Source: Blastocatellia bacterium
GTDB lineage: Bacteria; Acidobacteriota; Blastocatellia; Chloracidobacteriales; Chloracidobacteriaceae
Assembly (NCBI GenBank): GCA_019695185.1
Contig: JAIBAN010000015.1
Location: 41,610-105,609 of the forward strand
DNA length: 64,000 bases
Direction: 5' to 3'
The notes under the pieces: generated by a model
Database searches by the model: none
What the model was told of the DNA's origin: nothing
Seen by the model: only the letters and a program-made list of their open reading frames with translations
Shown: one piece after another, positions 57,401 through 64,000 of the stretch
Layout of the letters: each line of letters starts with the position of its first letter
Numbering within the stretch: position 1 is the first letter of the stretch
Program-made: the position numbers and the translations under genes

Positions 57401-60400
57401 GCTCAGTCAGCAGTCAGCAGTCCGCAGTCCTGGCTTGGTTGCGGGAACGGTTGCCTGATTACATGGTTCCCGCAGCCGTGGTGGTGCTGGACGCCATGCC
57501 TTTGACCGATAACGGAAAAGTCAACCGGCGGCAGCTTCCCGCACCCCGGTTTCAGCCCTCGGAAGCGTCAATCTCCAATCCGCCGGCCACCGACCTGGAG
57601 GAAGCCGTGGCCGCCGTTTGGCAGGACGTGCTCGGAATTCCGCAGGTTGGGCGCGACCAGAATTTCTTTGATTTGGGTGGCCATTCGTTGCTGCTTGTGC
57701 GGGTCCACAGCCAACTGCGCGAGAAATTCCTGCCCGGTTTGCGCATGGTCGAATTATTCAAATATCCAACCGTCCGCTCCCTGGCCGAGTTTCTGGACCG
57801 TGCCAATCACAAGGAAACGGTTGTGGCAGCAGCGCCAGCCCCAATCAAGCCTTTCCGTACAACCGCTGACACCGACATTGCCGTGATTGGCATGGCGGGG
57901 CGCTTCCCTGGGGCTGATTCGGTTACCGAATTCTGGGAAAACCTGAAAAACGGGGTTGAATCCATCCGCTTTTTCACCCCGGATGAACTGCGGGCGGCTG
58001 GAGTGGAGGAAGCCCTGATTCAAAATCCCAGCTTTGTCCCGGCGGGCGGAACGCTGGCCGGAATTGACCGGTTTGATGCCGCCTTTTTTGGATTCAACCC
58101 GCGTGAAGCCGAACTGCTTGACCCGCAACAAAGGGTGTTCCTGGAAACGGCCTGGCATGCTCTGGAGGGCGCGGGCTACGACCCTCAGAACCATCCCGAC
58201 CGGATTGGGATTTTTGGCGGTTCCGGTGCCCCCAGCTATTTGCTGAGTCTCTATTCCCACCGGGATGTGGTCAATGCAGTGGACCCTTTTCAGGTGTTGA
58301 TTGGCAATGAAAAAGACCATGTGGTGATGCAAACCGCCTACAAACTGGGTTTGAAGGGGCCGGCGCTGACGGTGCAAACCTCCTGTTCCACTTCATTGGT
58401 GGCGGTGCATCTGGCCTGCCGCAGCCTGCTCCAGGGAGAGTGCCGGATGGCGCTGGCGGGTGGCGTCTCGATTGACCTCCAGCAGGAAACCGGTTACCTC
58501 CATCAGACCGGGAGCATCCTTTCACCCGACGGGCATTGTCGGGCATTTGACCACCGGGCCCAGGGGACCGTCGGCGGGAGCGGCGTCGGGCTGGTGGTGC
58601 TGAAACGGTTGGCCGATGCGGTGGCTGACCGGGATACGGTCTATGCCGTCATCAAAGGTTCGGCCATCAATAACGATGGTTCGCAAAAAGTCGGCTACAC
58701 GGCCCCCAGCGTGGACGGCCAGGCCCAGGTGATTGAGGATGCCCTGACCGTGGCGGGCGTTCCTGCCGAATCCATCGGATATATCGAAACCCACGGGACG
58801 GGAACCGTCCTGGGTGACCCGATTGAAATTGCCGCCTTGTCCCAAGCCTTTTCAACCCAAACCCGGAAGCGGAATTTTTGCGCCATCGGTTCGGTGAAAA
58901 CCAACGTTGGGCATCTGAACACGGCAGCCGGATCCGCTGGGCTGATTAAAACCGCCCTTTCGCTGCATCATCGGACGTTGCTCCCCAGCCTCAACTTTGA
59001 AAAACCCAATCCGGCCATTGATTTTGAAACGAGTCCTTTTTGGGTCAATTCCCGCTTGCAACCCTGGGAAACCGACCAGCCGGTGCGCCGGGCAGGGGTC
59101 AGTTCGTTTGGCATTGGCGGCACCAACGCCCATTTGGTACTGGAGGAAGCTCCCCGGCCAGCCCACCGGAAACCCGGAAAAGACTGGCAACTGCTCACCC
59201 TTTCAGCCAAAACGGAAACCGCCCTGACGGCGCTTTCACACCAATTGGCAGAGCACCTGGAGGCGCATCCGGAACTTGATGCGGCTGACGTGGCTTTCAC
59301 CCTTCAGGCCGGACGCCATGCCTTTCCCTTCCGGAGAAGTCTGGTCTGCCAGAAATTGGCCGATGCCATAACGGTACTGCGGGAGGAATTCCGGACTGCC
59401 GGTCCCACGCCGGAAAGCAACCGGCCTGGAGTCGCCTTCATTTTTTCAGGTCAGGGTTCCCAATACATCAACATGAGCCGGGACCTGTACCAAAGTGAAA
59501 CGGTATTCCGCCAGACCATTGACCGTTGCGCTGAATTCCTGGAACCGGTCATGGGGTTGGACCTCCGGACCCGGCTGTTTCCAATCCGGGAAAATGAGGA
59601 AGTCGCCGCTGTCAGCCTCAATCAGACGGCCATCACCCAACCGGCTTTGTTTGTGCTGGAATATGCGTTGGCGACATTGTGGGAAAGCTGGGGCGTCCGC
59701 CCCTCGGCGATGCTGGGGCATAGTCTGGGGGAATACACGGCTGCCTGTCTGGCCGGTGTGTTTTCGCTTGAGGACGGTTTGAAACTGGTGGCCGCCAGAG
59801 GCCGGTTGATGCAACAGATGCCAACCGGAGCCATGCTTTCAGTGCAGTTGCCCGAAGCCGACCTGTTACCCTTTCTTTCAGCCGAAGTTTCCCTGGCTGT
59901 TTCCAACGCTCCTGGTGTCAATGTGGTGGGTGGACCGGAACCCGCCATTCAACAAGTACAGGAACAACTTTCCCAGGCGGGTGTGACCTGTCACCGGTTG
60001 CGCACCTCACATGCCTTCCACACGCACATGATGGAGGGCATGCTGGACGAATTTGCCCGCCTGCTGGAGACGATTCCTTTGCAGGCTCCCCGGACTCCGT
60101 TTGTCTCCAACGTGAGTGGTGCCTTCATTACAACCGCAGAAGCCACCAGTCCGGCCTACTGGGTCAGCCACGTCCGCAACACCGTTCGCTTTGCGACGGG
60201 GCTGGAAACCCTGTTGAACCAGCCCCATCAGATAGTGCTGGAGGTTGGTCCGGGCAAGACCCTGGTTTCATTGGCCAAACAGCATCCCCACTTTACCCGC
60301 CAACACATGGCTGTGCCGACCTTGCGCCATGCGGACGACCCCAGTTCCGACCGGGCTTTTATCTTCCGGACGGTGGGTCAGTTGTGGCAGGCCGGGGTTG

Positions 60401-62472
60401 TGATTGATTGGGAGGGGCTCCAGCAGGATGACCAGCCTTTCCGGATTCAGCTTCCGGGTTATCCCTTTGAACGGAACCGGTTTTGGATTGAAGCCCGCTC
60501 CACCGGGGAAAAACCGACGAAAGCAGCCGCCAGCGAACGAAAAACGGATTTGGCCGATTGGTTTGCCGTGCCAACCTGGAAAAGCGCCCCGCTGTTACCC
60601 GGTCACATGCAGAGCACGTCCCAATCCTGGCTGGTGTTTGCGGATGAAAGCGGGTTTGGGACCGCATTGGGGCAAAAGCTGCAACAGGAAGGCCAGCACG
60701 TGGTGCGGGTCCAGCCGGGAACAGCCTTTCAAACGCTGGAAACAGATGTGTTTTCCATCAATCCAACCCAGGTTGAGGATTACCACCGGCTGTTGGCGGA
60801 ACTCCTCCAGCGGGAAACCTTCCCTCAGCACATCGTTCATGCCTGGACGGTTTCACCGGTTGAACACCGGCAGTTGACCCCAGACAGTTTTGAAGCCGCG
60901 CAGGCCCTTGGTTTTGACAGTCTGGTCTGGCTGGCGCAGGCCCTGGCCACCAAAGTTCCCCAGCGGAAACTCAACCTGGCGGTGGTGTCAAACGGTCTGT
61001 GGAACATCACGGGCGAAGAAACCCTGGCCCCTGAAAAAGCCACCTTGCTGGGGCCGGCTTTGGGAATCCCGCAGGAATTTCCCAATCTGACCTGCCGGTT
61101 GGTTGACCTCGGCCTGCCTGCGAACCAGTCAGCGGCCTGGGCTGGGCTGGTGGGCCAACTGGTCAAAGAAATCCAGGCCGGGTCAGAACCCGTGGCGCTG
61201 ATTGGATATCGCGGGCGCAGGCGGTGGCGGCTGGCTTACGAACATGTCCGCCTGGAACGGCAGGAAAATCTTCCCGCTTTGGTCAAGACCGGCGGACATT
61301 ACCTGATTACCGGGGGAACCGGCGGAATGGGGCTGGAAATTGCTTCCTATCTGGCGGAAGCAGCCCAGGCCAAACTGGTGCTGACCTCGCGCACCGCACT
61401 TCCTGAAGCCGCCGCATGGGATTCCTGGCTGACGAATCACCCTGCAAACGACCCGACCAGCCGGACCATCCACAAGGTGAAACAGATTCAATCGCTGGGT
61501 GCCGAAGTGCTGGTTGCCTGTGCCGATGTGGCGGACGAAACCGCCATGCGGCAGGTGGTGGAGGCGGCTGAACAGAAATGGGGTCCGATTCAGGGCGTGA
61601 TTCATACTGCCGGAACGCCCGGCGGCGGAATGCTGCAACTGAAAACCAGTGAGGCCACCCGCAAGGTGTTTCGTCCCAAAACCCTGGGCGGTATCACCAT
61701 CCGGCAATTGTTTGGCCCTGACCAGTTGGATTTTCTGATTTTCTGTTCCTCACTCAATGCTGTTCATGGCGGCATTGGCCAGGTTGATTACACCGCCGCC
61801 AATGCGTTTCTCGATGCTTTGGCCCAGGCCGCAGCCGGTGCCGGAAAAACTCAGGTGGTGGCCGTCAACTGGCCGACCTGGAGCGAAGTCGGGATGGCCG
61901 TCAATACTCCGGTTCCGGTTGAGATGGAAGCCCTCAAGGCGGAAAACCTCAAGCATGGGATTGCCTCCCGCGAAGGCATTGAGATTTTCCGGAGGTTGTT
62001 CCAGCCGGGCCTGCCGCCCCAGCTTCTGGTTTCGCCCACCGAGGTGGAAACCCTGATTCAGACGGGAATCACAGATTCAGCCGAGTTTATGGCGCGGTTG
62101 ACGGGAAGTTCCCCGACCGAAACCACCCAAACCACCTATCCCCGACCACAGTTGGCCGCTGCCTATCTGGCACCCCGCAATCAAACCGAACAGCATCTGG
62201 TGACGCTTTGGCAAAACCTGCTGGGAGTCGAACCGGTGGGAGTGGATGACAATTTCTTTGAACTGGGCGGGCATTCCCTGCTGGCAACCCAGGTGATGTC
62301 ACGGGTCTATCAGTCGTTTTCGCTGGAACTGCCCTTGCGAACCATTTTTGAGTCTCCCACCGTGGCCGAACTGGCGCTGGTGATTACTCAAAAACAAGCC
62401 CTCAAGGCCGAAGAGGAAACCTTGCTGGCCCTGTTGAATGAAATGGAACTGATGCCCGAAAACGTGGCCTGA
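54448..62472 (+). CDS. NRPS-PKS hybrid synthetase: C-A-PCP-KS-AT-KR-ACP
   Basis: Starts 25 bp after the first synthetase gene; AAGGA lies about 11 nt upstream. The 2674-aa protein opens with a helical docking-like segment (LSAAKKALLEKLNRG). C 45-480 (HHIVSDGWS, His at 179); A 505-1025; PCP Ser1080; KS 1142-1570 (Cys1313 in TSCSTS); AT 1663-2010 (Ser1759, HAFH at 1855, the malonyl type); KR about 2030-2500 (GGTGGMGLEIA, then SSLNAVHGGIGQVDYTAANAF with catalytic Ser, Tyr, Asn); ACP Ser2610. Specificity residues of A read DTKDLGVVDK, one residue from the known Glu code DAKDLGVVDK, so Glu (or Gln) is predicted. Its A3 core motif is TSGSAGKSKG instead of TSGSTGKPKG. Glu plus malonate and ketoreduction would make a beta-hydroxy-gamma-amino acid. 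The protein ends after the ACP with an acidic Leu-rich helix and has no thioesterase or reductase. Confidence 0.97.
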   Translation: MKPKNVGERQANLSAAKKALLEKLNRGQVTLEDPSRTIQKQPPSEHYPLSFAQERLWFIEQLEEGSATYNLPAVVHFKGTLQIECLEQSLNAVMHRHQILQTSFCNVAGQVFQQVFPDLHLTLPVVPLTHLTGEAQQTELRRLASLEAQQPFDLTKAPLLRVQLLQSGETDHTLLLTMHHIVSDGWSTGILVRELVEQYTALVEGKTPSLPEMTIQYRDFAAWQREWLQGDNLNYQLKYWTRRLGGPLPLLDLPTDRPRPAVKRDVGACHRFTIPAETTEKLNAFSRQAGVTLFMTLLSAVKTLAFRYTGQTDLILGTPIANRHHPQTEGLIGFFVNTLALRTDLAGNPSFRTVLARVQETALGAYGHQDVPFELLVKELRPERDSSRSPIFQMMFVLQNTPSPRYELAGLELSLDDAETGTAKFDMTWNLVETGDGLKGTIEYNTDLFDASTIARMAGHWQSLLAGVLENPDTAISDLPLLTPAEIDQLAAWNDTGKPYPTDRCLHHLIETQVEQNPAAVAVVADDETLTFAELEARANRVAGWLRAQSIGPEHLVGLHLERSAAMVVGFYGILKAGAAYVPLDPAYPMDRLEFMATDSGLAALVTQRNLAEPWGKSGFPVLTLDAMPDASWGSDTPPSVPLSPKQPAYVIYTSGSAGKSKGVVVEHASVVNLAFALREAAYASLEGTSLRVAVNGSLSFDTSVKQLVQLAFGHALCVIPEAIRFDGHALVAYLKRHQIEVFDCTPTQLRILLEGGLLAETKLPLRLVLIGGEAIDEQLWNQCAAVPAIAFYNVYGPTECTVDTTVFHIQPGTVPQLGHPIPNLQTYVLDGQERLVPVGVPGELYIGGAGVARGYLNRPELTAERFVRVQGKTGEKIGSVHSPQSAVLYRTGDRVRRRVDGSLEFLNRTDDQVKLRGYRIELGEIETLLRQFPAVAEAVVVVREDQPGDQRLVAYLRTEVKGLRTEHSDSVSVLSPQSSVLEAGSVSSQQSAVLAWLRERLPDYMVPAAVVVLDAMPLTDNGKVNRRQLPAPRFQPSEASISNPPATDLEEAVAAVWQDVLGIPQVGRDQNFFDLGGHSLLLVRVHSQLREKFLPGLRMVELFKYPTVRSLAEFLDRANHKETVVAAAPAPIKPFRTTADTDIAVIGMAGRFPGADSVTEFWENLKNGVESIRFFTPDELRAAGVEEALIQNPSFVPAGGTLAGIDRFDAAFFGFNPREAELLDPQQRVFLETAWHALEGAGYDPQNHPDRIGIFGGSGAPSYLLSLYSHRDVVNAVDPFQVLIGNEKDHVVMQTAYKLGLKGPALTVQTSCSTSLVAVHLACRSLLQGECRMALAGGVSIDLQQETGYLHQTGSILSPDGHCRAFDHRAQGTVGGSGVGLVVLKRLADAVADRDTVYAVIKGSAINNDGSQKVGYTAPSVDGQAQVIEDALTVAGVPAESIGYIETHGTGTVLGDPIEIAALSQAFSTQTRKRNFCAIGSVKTNVGHLNTAAGSAGLIKTALSLHHRTLLPSLNFEKPNPAIDFETSPFWVNSRLQPWETDQPVRRAGVSSFGIGGTNAHLVLEEAPRPAHRKPGKDWQLLTLSAKTETALTALSHQLAEHLEAHPELDAADVAFTLQAGRHAFPFRRSLVCQKLADAITVLREEFRTAGPTPESNRPGVAFIFSGQGSQYINMSRDLYQSETVFRQTIDRCAEFLEPVMGLDLRTRLFPIRENEEVAAVSLNQTAITQPALFVLEYALATLWESWGVRPSAMLGHSLGEYTAACLAGVFSLEDGLKLVAARGRLMQQMPTGAMLSVQLPEADLLPFLSAEVSLAVSNAPGVNVVGGPEPAIQQVQEQLSQAGVTCHRLRTSHAFHTHMMEGMLDEFARLLETIPLQAPRTPFVSNVSGAFITTAEATSPAYWVSHVRNTVRFATGLETLLNQPHQIVLEVGPGKTLVSLAKQHPHFTRQHMAVPTLRHADDPSSDRAFIFRTVGQLWQAGVVIDWEGLQQDDQPFRIQLPGYPFERNRFWIEARSTGEKPTKAAASERKTDLADWFAVPTWKSAPLLPGHMQSTSQSWLVFADESGFGTALGQKLQQEGQHVVRVQPGTAFQTLETDVFSINPTQVEDYHRLLAELLQRETFPQHIVHAWTVSPVEHRQLTPDSFEAAQALGFDSLVWLAQALATKVPQRKLNLAVVSNGLWNITGEETLAPEKATLLGPALGIPQEFPNLTCRLVDLGLPANQSAAWAGLVGQLVKEIQAGSEPVALIGYRGRRRWRLAYEHVRLERQENLPALVKTGGHYLITGGTGGMGLEIASYLAEAAQAKLVLTSRTALPEAAAWDSWLTNHPANDPTSRTIHKVKQIQSLGAEVLVACADVADETAMRQVVEAAEQKWGPIQGVIHTAGTPGGGMLQLKTSEATRKVFRPKTLGGITIRQLFGPDQLDFLIFCSSLNAVHGGIGQVDYTAANAFLDALAQAAAGAGKTQVVAVNWPTWSEVGMAVNTPVPVEMEALKAENLKHGIASREGIEIFRRLFQPGLPPQLLVSPTEVETLIQTGITDSAEFMARLTGSSPTETTQTTYPRPQLAAAYLAPRNQTEQHLVTLWQNLLGVEPVGVDDNFFELGGHSLLATQVMSRVYQSFSLELPLRTIFESPTVAELALVITQKQALKAEEETLLALLNEMELMPENVA
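57051..57113 (+). repeat. heptamer insert in A4 (NRPS), site 1
   Basis: CAGGGTTCAGG, a short unique stretch, then CAGTCCACAGTCCGCAGTCC units. It encodes VQGKTGEKIGSVHSPQSAVL between ELTAERF and YRTGDRV, the same A6-A7 loop used in A3. In frame. Confidence 0.85.
57318..57431 (+). repeat. palindromic heptamer element in A4 (NRPS), site 2, inverted spacer
   Basis: Arms of GGACTGAGG and CCTCAGTCC units around CATTCTGATTCTGT, which is the reverse complement of the spacer in the A1 and A3 copies with 3 differences. A second CAGTCAGCAGTC run follows TTGAAGCAGG. Same loop as in A1-A3. The flanks GGCTGGTGGCCTATCTCAGG and TCCTGGCTTGGTT are identical to those in A3. Confidence 0.9.
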
Positions 62473-62482
62473 CTTCAAGTGC

Positions 62483-62562
62483 GAAAATTTGGAGTGCGGC
62501 GACTTGTCGCCACCACTTGGAAAAAAGCACAAAGAGCAGAATTCGGCGACTTGTTGTCGAAA
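62483..62562. repeat. GGCGACTTGTCGCC repeat (REP-like)
   Basis: GGCGACTTGTCGCC (62498-62511) is a perfect 6-2-6 palindrome preceded by GGAGTGC. A degenerate second copy (GGCGACTTGTTGTCG, 62545-62559) lies 47 bp on. Repeats of this look are common between genes in some environmental bacteria. It lies just after the NRPS stop. Confidence 0.6.
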
Positions 62563-62634
62563 AAAAGCGGTCACATTCGGGAGCAATCCCCAAAGTAAAC
62601 AACCTCCCCCCCAAGGGAGAGGCTTTGTCCATAG

Positions 62635-63762
62635 TTAAAACGGTACTGCTGATTTAGCCTGAACTTCGGGGCGGTTTACGACGCCCCCAGCCGCAATGTT
62701 GAGCGCGCCGTTGTAATCGGCGTCAATCTCAACCCCACGGTTTGAACAGTCGGGGTTTTCACACTTGAACACGAGCGCATCACGATGACCGATTTGCTGG
62801 CAGACAAAACAAGCCTTGGAAGTGGAGGCCGGGTTGACAAATTCAACGCCGACGCCTGCCACTGCTGCTTTGTACGTCACAAAGGAACGCAATTGGTAAA
62901 AGGCCCAACTGTGCTGCGTTCGCCGCTGCGCTTTCCGCACCTTGGTTCGTTCCCGAATACCCTTCAGGTCTTCCATTCGAAGGGTGCGCCCGGTGGCCTT
63001 GGCAACGGCCACCAGTTGCTTGCTCAAGTTGTGATTGACCCATGCTTGAAAACGTCGCTCTCTTCCCGCCAGCCGTTTCAGGAGCCGCGCCGTGCTGCGC
63101 GTTCTCTTTTGTGCCTTGCGACGTTGAACCGAGGTTCTGGTTTGGGCGAATTGGGTGCGCCGGTTCTGCACATCTTTGCCGTCAAACTTTTGTCCGTCCG
63201 ACGTGACGGCAATCCGCCGGATTCCCAAGTCAACCCCCAGAAAACCGGTGGGCGGTTGCGGTTCCGGAGCGTCAACCTTGACTTGCATCTGAATCCAAAA
63301 GGCTCCGTTGCGCCGTTTGACCAGCGTGGCGGAGGTTGGCTTTTGGCCCGCCAGCATTTCTTCTTGATATTTTCCCAATTGCACAGTCAGGGTTTGACGG
63401 CTTCCCAACAAGGTCAAGGTGACGGATTGGCTCGCTTCCCGGTAGGTAAAAATCCGCTCGTCAAACGTAACGCTGGTGGGTTTGAATGCCTTGACCGTTC
63501 GTTTTTTGGCGTGGGCAGTTTTGCGCGCCCCGGCGACACGGGCAATGGCGGTACAGGTCAAATTGGCGGAAAGTCCGAACTGCACGCGGGCCGGATGGTA
63601 GGTCTGATGGTGGATGGCAAAACGTGCCGTCACATTTCGGTCAACCGTCTCATTCATCCAGTTGCAGCACTCGGCATAACGGGACAGCGTGCCATTCAAG
63701 ATAGCCACCTGGGCAGCTGTCGGAGTGAGCTTGCAATTGACCGTAAGTATTTGTTCTGCCAT
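62635..63762 (-). CDS. tnpB: TnpB RNA-guided nuclease (IS605 OrfB family)
   Basis: ATG 63762 gives a 375-aa protein, the usual TnpB length; longer readings from 63999 run through the flanking hairpin and are not used. The RuvC-like triad is intact: Asp178 (GVDLGIRR), Glu264 (LRMEDLKGIRE) and Asp349 (EIDADYNGALNI). A zinc ribbon is present (Cys318, Cys321, Cys334, Cys339; CFVC and CENPDC). An Arg/Lys-rich helical insertion (about 195-240) fits RNA binding. TnpB uses an omega-RNA from the element's right end to cut DNA next to a short motif. The gene appears functional. Its 3' end faces the 3' end of the NRPS gene. The N-terminal domain has the KLTPTAAQVAILNGTL segment typical of OrfB. Confidence 0.95.
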   Translation of the reverse strand: MAEQILTVNCKLTPTAAQVAILNGTLSRYAECCNWMNETVDRNVTARFAIHHQTYHPARVQFGLSANLTCTAIARVAGARKTAHAKKRTVKAFKPTSVTFDERIFTYREASQSVTLTLLGSRQTLTVQLGKYQEEMLAGQKPTSATLVKRRNGAFWIQMQVKVDAPEPQPPTGFLGVDLGIRRIAVTSDGQKFDGKDVQNRRTQFAQTRTSVQRRKAQKRTRSTARLLKRLAGRERRFQAWVNHNLSKQLVAVAKATGRTLRMEDLKGIRERTKVRKAQRRTQHSWAFYQLRSFVTYKAAVAGVGVEFVNPASTSKACFVCQQIGHRDALVFKCENPDCSNRGVEIDADYNGALNIAAGGVVNRPEVQAKSAVPF

Positions 63763-63813
63763 AAGTTGCAGTATACTCCAAGGCTGCAAAAACAACAACC
63801 CAAACAAGAGAGG

Positions 63814-63855
63814 CGGCGTTTCCTCCCCGGCCTGAAGGCCGAGGTTTCCACGCCG
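63814..63855. other. structured hairpin upstream of tnpB
   Basis: Outer arms CGGCGT and ACGCCG, inner arms CCCCGGCC and GGCCGAGG around TGAA, all near a TTCC/GGAAACC stretch. Hairpins of this sort (GGCCTTCAGGCC core) often close OrfB elements. Here it lies on the start side of tnpB, so it may be the left end or the tail of a second, lost copy. On the minus strand a short frame (MAKVELKEFIKNSA) runs into it, possibly a disrupted gene. Confidence 0.5.
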
Positions 63856-63958
63856 AATTTTTGATGAATTCCTTGAGCTCGACTTTGGCCATTTTTGATC
63901 TTTGAAAAAATGAATCAGGCAGAATAAGTTTGGGAAAACCTTTTGCGAAAGAGATCCT

Positions 63959-64000
63959 ATGCTGACCCTGCCTGAAGAATTCATGAACGTGATCGTCACA
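63959..64000 (+). CDS. start of a probable DDE transposase, truncated by the window
   Basis: ATG 63959 follows GAAAGAGA, a plausible ribosome-binding site. Only 14 codons are visible (MLTLPEEFMNVIVT). They resemble the N-terminus of IS701/IS4-type transposases as I remember them. Recognition is from so few residues that it is tentative. If right, two insertion elements lie side by side at the end of the NRPS locus. Confidence 0.35.
   Translation, partial: MLTLPEEFMNVIVT

Larger units (their letters stand above)
62600..63860 (-). mobile_element. TnpB (IS200/IS605-type orfB) element, ends not defined
   Basis: The element contains tnpB without a visible Y1 transposase tnpA. Candidate structured ends are a stem CCTCCCCC / GGGAGAGG (62603-62622, one mismatch) after the tnpB stop and the larger hairpin at 63814-63855 before its start. 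The right end would lie within about 160 bp of the NRPS stop. The exact boundaries cannot be fixed without another copy. Confidence 0.5.

Noticed and set aside
63763..63999. N-terminal extension of TnpB to 63999
   Set aside because: It would translate through the flanking hairpin and gives a low-complexity non-conserved leader. The OrfB family begins at about MAEQILTVNCKL (63762).

Overview
The window is about 56% GC by eye and comes from a Gram-negative bacterium with a large genome. No ribosomal or other marker gene is present, so the taxon is inferred only from gene style: a periplasmic tricorn-like protease, a propeller sensor kinase, a CHAT-TPR protein, a very large PD40/BNR protein and many heptanucleotide repeats. 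An acidobacterium of the Blastocatellia type would fit, but this is not proven.

Layout: 2-6480, two + strand genes (a 5'-truncated TPR protein and an exported protein of unknown function). 6573-8514, a ParA-like ATPase and a ribbon-helix-helix partner whose coding sequence is packed with palindromes. 8720-14263, an unknown helical/HhH protein, a DUF1223 thioredoxin-like protein and a TPR-CHAT protease. 14633-16330, an acyl-CoA dehydrogenase. 16593-21827, a giant exported PD40-repeat/BNR protein. 22596-30671, a HEAT-repeat protein, then a minus-strand run of macro-domain protein, PLP decarboxylase, aldo/keto reductase, sensor kinase and response regulator. 31413-37713, an ECF sigma/anti-sigma pair, an exported esterase and a tricorn-like S41 protease. 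38473-62472, an mbtH-NRPS-PKS locus. 62473-64000, a TnpB element and the first codons of what looks like a DDE transposase.

The biosynthetic locus reads MbtH, then FAAL-ACP / C-A-PCP / C-A-PCP / KS-AT-ACP / C-A(Thr)-PCP (5114 aa), then C-A(Glu-like)-PCP / KS-AT-KR-ACP (2674 aa). The expected product is a lipopeptide-polyketide hybrid: fatty acyl, two unassigned residues, an unreduced ketide extension, Thr, and a Glu-derived beta-hydroxy-gamma-amino-acid (statine-like) unit. There is no thioesterase or reductase in the window; a TnpB element lies immediately downstream.

The most unusual signal is a family of palindromic, heptamer-built repeat elements that also occurs between genes and has entered the NRPS coding sequence in frame six times. 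The insertions sit in two equivalent loops of the adenylation domains, in both orientations, and resemble Rickettsia palindromic elements and cyanobacterial STRR heptamers. A second unusual signal is a DNA-level palindrome array in the partition gene that is translated in two different reading frames. A third is an 18-bp dyad family (CCTACY-N6-RGTAGG) in intergenic DNA around the two-component genes and upstream of the NRPS locus.
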